Source: BCD1 sp965230565
GTDB lineage: Bacteria; Bacteroidota; Bacteroidia; Chitinophagales; Saprospiraceae
Assembly: GCA_965230565.1 (NCBI GenBank)
Contig: CBDDLH010000016.1
Coordinates: 2,294,001-2,358,000 of the forward strand
Length of the DNA: 64,000 nt
Direction of reading: 5' to 3'
Positions 58,843 to 64,000 of this stretch are shown one piece after another. How positions within the stretch are numbered: position 1 is the stretch's first letter; each line of letters begins with the position of its first letter. The translations under genes and the position numbers were made by a program. Below the pieces are notes generated by a model. That model ran no database searches. It was not told where the DNA came from and worked only from the letters and a program-made list of their open reading frames with translations.

Positions 58843-60174
58843 ATGAACAGGAAAATTTTAATAACCGTATTCATATTTTTCATAACCGGGCAATTGTTTT
58901 CCCAAACAGCAAGCACAGATAATGAGATCTGGAGCCTGAAGTCTGCCATCGAATATGCCAGGGCCAACAACATTACCGTCAAAAAAGCGGAACTGGCTCA
59001 AAAAAGTGCAGAGGTGAGTTATGAACAATCCAAATTTGAGCGTTTTCCAAATCTTACGGGAGGGGTGTCACAAAGTTTTACCAACGGGTCGAGTATCGAC
59101 CCAATAACCAGTGAATACCTTTCTTCACAGATCTTTTCCAACAGTCTGAGTTTGAATTCCTCCGTCACCCTATATGCAGGCGGGCAGATCACCAACCAGG
59201 TGGAACAAAACAAACTCCTGGTTGGCCTTAATGCCCTTAGCATATCTCAGGCACAAAATGATGTGACGCTCAGTATCATCGAGGCCTATTTAAAAGCGCT
59301 GTATCTCGATGAAGGCATGAAGATCAACAGTAAGAACCTGGAGGCTTCAGCCAGATTGCTCGAGCAGACTGATGCACAATATGAACTGGGCGCTATTTCT
59401 GCCAAAGATGTTGCGGACGCCCGCTCCCAGCTGGCATCGGATCAGTACAACATGCTTTCTGCCATGAATAATTATGCACAGCAGTTGCAGACGATCAAAA
59501 GCCTATTGGAACTGGACCCCAGCGCAATTTTTGTGATCGACACTACACTTGTACCGGATGTCGAAAACCTGATTACGCCTCAACTGGAGGATGTCTATCA
59601 ACTGGCGTTATTGCATTTGCCGGAGATCAAAGCCCTCTATGTACAGCAGGACATCAGCAACCTGGACATGACCATTGCGAAAGCGGGATATAAACCAACA
59701 CTCTCACTAAACGGAAGGCTTTACACCGGTTATACCAATACACAACAAAATACTTTTTTCAAACAAATAGGCGGGAACTTTAACCAGCAGGTCGGCCTGA
59801 GCCTGAGCATCCCTATTTTCGACAGGAAGCAAACTTCCTCCAGGGTACAACAGGCTCAGATCAGCATGGAAGAATCCCAGCTGGATCAGCTGAGTACATT
59901 GCGAAACCTGTATCGGCAAATCGAATCGACATGGTTAAACGCCAATTCTGCCCGTGGAGAAAGGCAATCGGCACTCACGGCACTGGAAGCCTCCGAAACA
60001 GCTTATAACCTGGCGAACCAACAATACGAACTCGGTGTCATCAGCATCGCAGACCTATTGATCAGCCAAAACAATTACTTAAATGCCTCCAGATACTATC
60101 TGCAGACAAAATACTCTGAACTGCTCTATAACCTGTTGTTAAAATTCTACATGGGTGAAGAGATCAGTTTTTAA
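58843..60174 (+). CDS. TolC-family outer-membrane efflux protein
   Basis: 443 residues. Signal peptide to LFSQ. The two OEP repeats are visible by their long amphipathic helices (about 35-230, 240-440), each with alpha-helical hairpin motifs such as ALYLDEGMKINSKNLEASARLLEQ and NLANQQYELGVISIADLLIS. It forms the trimeric outer-membrane channel of a tripartite pump. First gene of the operon. Confidence 0.94.
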   Translation: MNRKILITVFIFFITGQLFSQTASTDNEIWSLKSAIEYARANNITVKKAELAQKSAEVSYEQSKFERFPNLTGGVSQSFTNGSSIDPITSEYLSSQIFSNSLSLNSSVTLYAGGQITNQVEQNKLLVGLNALSISQAQNDVTLSIIEAYLKALYLDEGMKINSKNLEASARLLEQTDAQYELGAISAKDVADARSQLASDQYNMLSAMNNYAQQLQTIKSLLELDPSAIFVIDTTLVPDVENLITPQLEDVYQLALLHLPEIKALYVQQDISNLDMTIAKAGYKPTLSLNGRLYTGYTNTQQNTFFKQIGGNFNQQVGLSLSIPIFDRKQTSSRVQQAQISMEESQLDQLSTLRNLYRQIESTWLNANSARGERQSALTALEASETAYNLANQQYELGVISIADLLISQNNYLNASRYYLQTKYSELLYNLLLKFYMGEEISF

Positions 60175-60205
60175 AACCATTAGTCCAACAGAAAATATAT
60201 TTAAC

Positions 60206-61462
60206 ATGAATAAATTATTGCTGAAAATCATAATTATTATTGTTGTGATCGCTGTCGGCGGAGGAGCTTACTATTTGCTCTCGGGGAAAAACGAACCTTC
60301 AGAAATTAAAGTCGAAAAAGTTAAGGTGCAGTACGGAAGCATCTCGGAGGTGGTCACCGCAACCGGAACTTTAGAACCCATTACACAAGTGGATGTGGGT
60401 ACACAGGTAAGTGGCGTTGTAGAAAAGATCTATGTAGATTACAACTCTACCGTCAAAGCAGGCCAGCTTATTGCGGAACTGGACAAAACCACGCTGAAAG
60501 CTACTGTCGAGGAAGCTACCTCAAATGTAGAAGCTGCCCGCAATGAACTGACGTACCGGCAAACTGCTTTTGACCGTGCAGAGGCTCTGTTCAATGGCAA
60601 CAATGGTCCAAAAGCCGACTATGAAACAGCGCTTTATCAACTCAATTCCGCCAAGTTCACCCTTAAACAGCGGGAAAATGAATTGCTCCGCGCTAAGACC
60701 AACCTGGGATATGCCAACATCTACTCTCCCATTAACGGAGTAGTCCTTTCCAAAGATGTGAACGTGGGGCAGACCGTAGCTGCCAGTTTCAGCACCCCTA
60801 CCCTGTTCACCATTGCCCAGGACCTCAGCAAAATGCAAGTAGAAGCTGATGTAGACGAAGCTGATATCGGCAATGTTACGGCGGGACAACGGGTAACGTT
60901 CACCGTTGATGCTTTCCCCGATGTTTCCTTCTCCGGAGTAGTCACCCAGGTAAGGCTCAATCCAACAACCACTTCCAACGTGGTGACTTACACCGTTGTT
61001 ATCAAGGCCGACAACCCGGAACTCAAATTACTGCCCGGGCTGACTGCTGTGGTTTCCATCTACACCTTTGAGCTGAAGGACATCCTGACACTGAAAACCG
61101 CCGCATTGAATTTCGAGCCGGACCCGGAATTACTTCAACAATATCAGCTACAACAGGGAGCTACACCGCCTCAACCCGGAAGCGAAGGACCAATGTCCCT
61201 CAATGTAAACCAGAAACCTCCCGAAGAACCAACACAAAATGGAACTATGGTTTGGATGGAAGACAATGGGCGCATACACCCGGTTCAGGTTAAAACAGGC
61301 AATAGTGACGGAATCATAGTAGAGATCCTCGAAGGCTTAGAGCAAGGCGATGAGGTCATAATCAATATGAGTCAAATGTCTGTGAGTACAGCATCCAATG
61401 ACAATGGAGGAAGAAGCCCATTTATGCCAACGCCTCCGGGACAGAGAAAAAAGAAAAGTTAA
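60206..61462 (+). CDS. Periplasmic adaptor (MacA/HlyD-type)
   Basis: 418 residues from MNKLLLKIIIIIVVIAVGGG; the longer reading start at 60155 overlaps the TolC gene and lacks a signal. One N-terminal membrane anchor (about 4-25), lipoyl-like halves (TQVSGVVEKIYVDYNSTVKAGQLIAEL, TNLGYANIYSPINGVVLSKD), a coiled-coil hairpin between them (about 100-165), and a beta-barrel domain (about 220-300). A Pro/Gln-rich insertion lies at about 315-350 before the final domain. Connects the inner-membrane ABC transporter to the TolC-like channel. Confidence 0.93.
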   Translation: MNKLLLKIIIIIVVIAVGGGAYYLLSGKNEPSEIKVEKVKVQYGSISEVVTATGTLEPITQVDVGTQVSGVVEKIYVDYNSTVKAGQLIAELDKTTLKATVEEATSNVEAARNELTYRQTAFDRAEALFNGNNGPKADYETALYQLNSAKFTLKQRENELLRAKTNLGYANIYSPINGVVLSKDVNVGQTVAASFSTPTLFTIAQDLSKMQVEADVDEADIGNVTAGQRVTFTVDAFPDVSFSGVVTQVRLNPTTTSNVVTYTVVIKADNPELKLLPGLTAVVSIYTFELKDILTLKTAALNFEPDPELLQQYQLQQGATPPQPGSEGPMSLNVNQKPPEEPTQNGTMVWMEDNGRIHPVQVKTGNSDGIIVEILEGLEQGDEVIINMSQMSVSTASNDNGGRSPFMPTPPGQRKKKS

Positions 61463-61469
61463 TAGGGTC

Positions 61470-62216
61470 ATGAATAAAAACATATTGCAAATAGAGGACC
61501 TCAGGCGGGAGTTCAAAATGGGCGATCAGGTTGTCAGAGCATTGAGGGGTGTTTCCTTTTCAGTAGAGGAAGGGGCCTTTGTGGCCATCATGGGTTCCAG
61601 CGGTTCAGGTAAATCTACCTTACTGAATATTCTGGGCTGCCTGGATCAAAGTTCATCAGGCACCTACAGGATCGATGAAAAGGTGGTGAAAAACCTCAAC
61701 CGGAATCAACTGGCAAGAATCAGGAATGAGAAGATCGGATTCATCTTTCAGTCTTACAATCTACTGCCCAGGTCCTCGGCCCTTGAGAACGTGGAGCTTC
61801 CCTTGTTGTATAACAGCGCCGTCAGTGGCCGTGAGCGCAGAAGACGTGCCGAGGAAGCACTGGTGCAGGTTGGCCTGTCCGACCGTATGCATCATACGCC
61901 CAATCAGTTATCGGGCGGGCAACAGCAACGGGTCGCCATCGCCAGAGCGATAGTCAATGACCCGGTGGTCATCCTGGCAGATGAAGCTACGGGTAATCTC
62001 GACACGAGAACCTCTTACGAAGTAATGGCTCTTTTTCAAAAATTGAACAGGGCCGGAAAAACCATTGTTTTTGTCACCCACGAGCCTGACATCATCACCT
62101 TTACCCAGCGGGTGATCACCCTGAAGGATGGACTGATCATTAAGGATCACCAATTGGAAAAGGTCAATGATGCGGGGATCATGCTGGAACAATTACCAAA
62201 AGAAGAAATGACATGA
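61470..62216 (+). CDS. MacB-type ABC transporter ATPase
   Basis: 248 residues from MNKNILQIEDLRREF, 7 bp after the adaptor stop. Walker A GSSGSGKST (42-50), ABC signature LSGGQQQRVAIARA, Walker B VVILADEATGNLD and a switch His in VTHEP. Its TGA overlaps the permease ATG (ATGA), so the two are translationally coupled. LolD/MacB-type ATPase for drug or lipoprotein-like substrate export. Confidence 0.96.
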   Translation: MNKNILQIEDLRREFKMGDQVVRALRGVSFSVEEGAFVAIMGSSGSGKSTLLNILGCLDQSSSGTYRIDEKVVKNLNRNQLARIRNEKIGFIFQSYNLLPRSSALENVELPLLYNSAVSGRERRRRAEEALVQVGLSDRMHHTPNQLSGGQQQRVAIARAIVNDPVVILADEATGNLDTRTSYEVMALFQKLNRAGKTIVFVTHEPDIITFTQRVITLKDGLIIKDHQLEKVNDAGIMLEQLPKEEMT

Positions 62217-63433
62217 GACTCTTAAATCTTTTAAAAATAGCCTGGCGTGCCCTTTTACTCAATAAACTGCGTGCCCTCCTGACCATGCTTGGCATCATCA
62301 TGGGAGTAGCGGCAGTGATCACCATGCTCGCCATTGGAGAAGGTTCCAAACAAAGCATCAAGGAACAGATATCGGAAATGGGCTCCAATATGCTGACCAT
62401 CCGCCCCGGAGCAGGAATGCGGGGTGGAGTCAGAATGGATATGAGCGAATCGCAAAGCCTGACCCTCGACGATGTTGAAGCCCTTAAAACAAGTGCTGAC
62501 CTGGTGACAAATATCTCTCCGCAGGTCAATGGCGGCGGACAGGTCATTTATCGTTCGCAGAACTGGCCTTCTTCCATTTATGGCATCTCACCGGAATATT
62601 TGGCCGTAAGAAAGGTTAGTGTAGCCAGTGGAGGAATGTTCACCGAGGCAGACATAAAAAGAGCGGCAAAAGTAGCCGTGATCGGAGAAACCATCGTAGA
62701 AAATCTTTTCGACGACGGCGAGGATCCCGTGGGAAAAATCGTCCGGTTTAACAAAATACCCTTTAAGATCATCGGCGTCCTTGAGCCAAAGGGCGAGAAT
62801 ACATTTGGTCAGGATCAGGACGACATCATCCTGGCTCCCTATACAACGGTGCAAAAAAGGATTCTCGCCATCGATCACCTCCAGTCCATCGTAGCTTCTG
62901 CGACCAGTGAGGAAGACGCTCCGGAGGCCGTGGAACAAATCGAGACAACCCTGCGCGAAACCCATGAAATCAGAGCAGGTGAAGATGATAATTTTCACGT
63001 ATTCTCCCAGGAAGAACTGATCTCCACCTTTAGTGAAACCAGCGAGATGCTGACCATCCTTTTGGTGGCCATTGCAGCCATTTCTCTTGTCATTGGCGGT
63101 ATCGGTATCATGAACATCATGTACGTATCCGTAAAAGAACGTACCCGGGAGATCGGATTGCGTATGGCTGTAGGCGGTCGTGGAATTGACATTCTTCTTC
63201 AGTTCCTGATCGAAGCCATTCTGCTGAGTTTTGCAGGAGGCATCATTGGCGTCCTGCTTGGGTTCGGGGCAACCCGTCTCATCACCCTGATACTGATGTG
63301 GCCTGTAGCTATTACGTCTTTTTCCATAATCATTTCATTTGCCGTTTGCGTGGTAACGGGGATTTTCTTTGGCTGGTACCCTGCTCAGAAAGCAGCGGCT
63401 CTTGATCCGATCACTGCTTTGCGGTACGAATAA
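62213..63433 (+). CDS. MacB-type ABC transporter permease
   Basis: 406 residues. First TM at about 18-38 (LTMLGIIMGVAAVITMLAIG), then a large periplasmic MacB_PCD domain (about 40-265, including FGQDQDDIILAPYTTVQK), and three TM helices in the C-terminal FtsX-like part (about 275-300, 330-350, 365-385). Together with the ATPase, adaptor and TolC-like protein it completes a MacAB-TolC-type tripartite efflux pump. Substrate unknown. Confidence 0.95.
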   Translation: MRLLNLLKIAWRALLLNKLRALLTMLGIIMGVAAVITMLAIGEGSKQSIKEQISEMGSNMLTIRPGAGMRGGVRMDMSESQSLTLDDVEALKTSADLVTNISPQVNGGGQVIYRSQNWPSSIYGISPEYLAVRKVSVASGGMFTEADIKRAAKVAVIGETIVENLFDDGEDPVGKIVRFNKIPFKIIGVLEPKGENTFGQDQDDIILAPYTTVQKRILAIDHLQSIVASATSEEDAPEAVEQIETTLRETHEIRAGEDDNFHVFSQEELISTFSETSEMLTILLVAIAAISLVIGGIGIMNIMYVSVKERTREIGLRMAVGGRGIDILLQFLIEAILLSFAGGIIGVLLGFGATRLITLILMWPVAITSFSIIISFAVCVVTGIFFGWYPAQKAAALDPITALRYE

Positions 63434-63538
63434 ACTCAGGAGGAAAAAATAGTTTCATTGATAAAAAAACCTGTTTCGTTGATTTTTTGGTCAGGTGGGT
63501 TTATTAGACAATTACTACGACCAACTTTTGATGGAGCA

Positions 63539-64000
63539 ATGGAAACTTTACTGATAAAAAACAAAAAAATGTTCCGGTTTTTCATAATTACAGGTATTAC
63601 GGTCCTCAGTGCGGGCAGGCTGTTCACACAGCCTGTCCCCTGTGGTCCCGATGCAGAGATGACCTCCTTTTGTGCTGAGGCTTGTGTTGTCTGCGATATC
63701 GACGGATTTACCGGTTACAACAATATTTCGGAAGACGGTGAGGCTCCCGATGATTTCTGCACCACCACGGTACACCATGCCCAGTGGATCGCCTTTATTG
63801 CCGGTAGTGAAAATCTCACTATTACTGTTACCCCTTCAAGCTGTAATTCCGGTTGGGGACTGGAAGTAGCCATCTACGAAAGTCTGGATTGTGAGAATTT
63901 CAACCTGGTTACCAATTGCGATGGGGATATCAATCTGGGGGAAGTAGGTACTTTCACCAATACAGTGCCCCTGGTGATCGGTCAGTATTATTACTTCGTA
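63539..64000 (+). CDS. Large secreted protein, N-terminal part (cut by window end)
   Basis: 154 codons are open to the window edge with no stop. From the second in-frame ATG (63569) it reads MFRFFIITGITVLSAGRLFT, a signal peptide. A Cys-rich, Asp/Thr-rich module follows (PCGPDAEMTSFCAEACVVCD, DDFCTTTVHHAQWIAFIAGS) of the type that starts long T9SS-secreted proteins in Saprospiraceae-like genomes. The start at 63539 adds METLLIKNKK. The rest, and any C-terminal sorting signal, lie outside the window. Confidence 0.75.
   Translation, partial: METLLIKNKKMFRFFIITGITVLSAGRLFTQPVPCGPDAEMTSFCAEACVVCDIDGFTGYNNISEDGEAPDDFCTTTVHHAQWIAFIAGSENLTITVTPSSCNSGWGLEVAIYESLDCENFNLVTNCDGDINLGEVGTFTNTVPLVIGQYYYFV

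Overview
The window comes from a member of the Bacteroidota, most likely a Saprospiraceae-like organism. The evidence is three TonB-dependent/beta-barrel receptors with carboxypeptidase-regulatory-like N-termini, a DUF4249 lipoprotein paired with an STN-type receptor, a DUF5686 protein, a metallopeptidase with a type IX secretion C-terminal tail, LytTR/LytS-type signalling, TAnnTTTG-type -7 promoter boxes, and few Shine-Dalgarno sites. The lineage is inferred from gene content only. Three conserved genes (NadR-like ATPase, SPOR protein, LytTR regulator) each carry a one-base frameshift, so either the assembly has residual indels or these genes are decaying.

Layout. 1-11.5 kb is chromosomal backbone: tail of a DUF1573-like gene, a frameshifted NadR-like gene, a candidate structured RNA, a crotonase, an ankyrin protein, a SPOR/PASTA pair, a TonB receptor, an ECF sigma factor with a membrane-spanning barrel partner, and a small outer-membrane protein. 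Intergenic spaces here hold heptamer-based repeat arrays. At 11.56 kb lies tRNA-Gln(TTG), and its 3' end is repeated at 34.38 kb. The 22.8 kb between is an integrated mobile element that looks more A+T-rich than its flanks. It holds a tyrosine integrase, a protein with an arm-binding-like domain, an excisionase-like HTH, a primase-helicase followed by a cluster of 11 TGCACT-type iterons, a four-TM protein, a ribbon-helix-helix protein, and then a defence cargo. I see no relaxase, conjugation, capsid or terminase gene, so the backbone resembles a satellite-type or otherwise helper-dependent element.

The cargo (21.5-34.2 kb) contains an SH3-repeat secreted protein, an OLD-family ATPase/TOPRIM nuclease, a XamI-type restriction enzyme with its adenine methyltransferase and a small coupled ORF, a probable modification-dependent SRA-like/HNH nuclease, and the most interesting locus: two paralogous CHAT proteases (one led by HEAT-like repeats, one by a transmembrane segment) plus a 90-residue three-TM protein in one operon-like run. 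A likely reading is a sensor protease, a membrane protease and a small membrane partner acting as an abortive-infection system. This is inference.

Right of the element lie extra tRNA-end copies (one inverted) and a Fic protein with a possible AbiEi-like N-terminus, flanked by 64-bp direct repeats. From 36.5 kb the backbone resumes: M14 carboxypeptidase, membrane-anchored unknown, GH2 glycosidase, cupin with a MalT-like LuxR regulator, a second candidate small RNA, a LytTR/LytS pair, outer-membrane receptors, DUF5686, DUF4249/TonB receptor pair, a TolC-MacA-MacB efflux operon, and the start of a large secreted protein cut by the window end.
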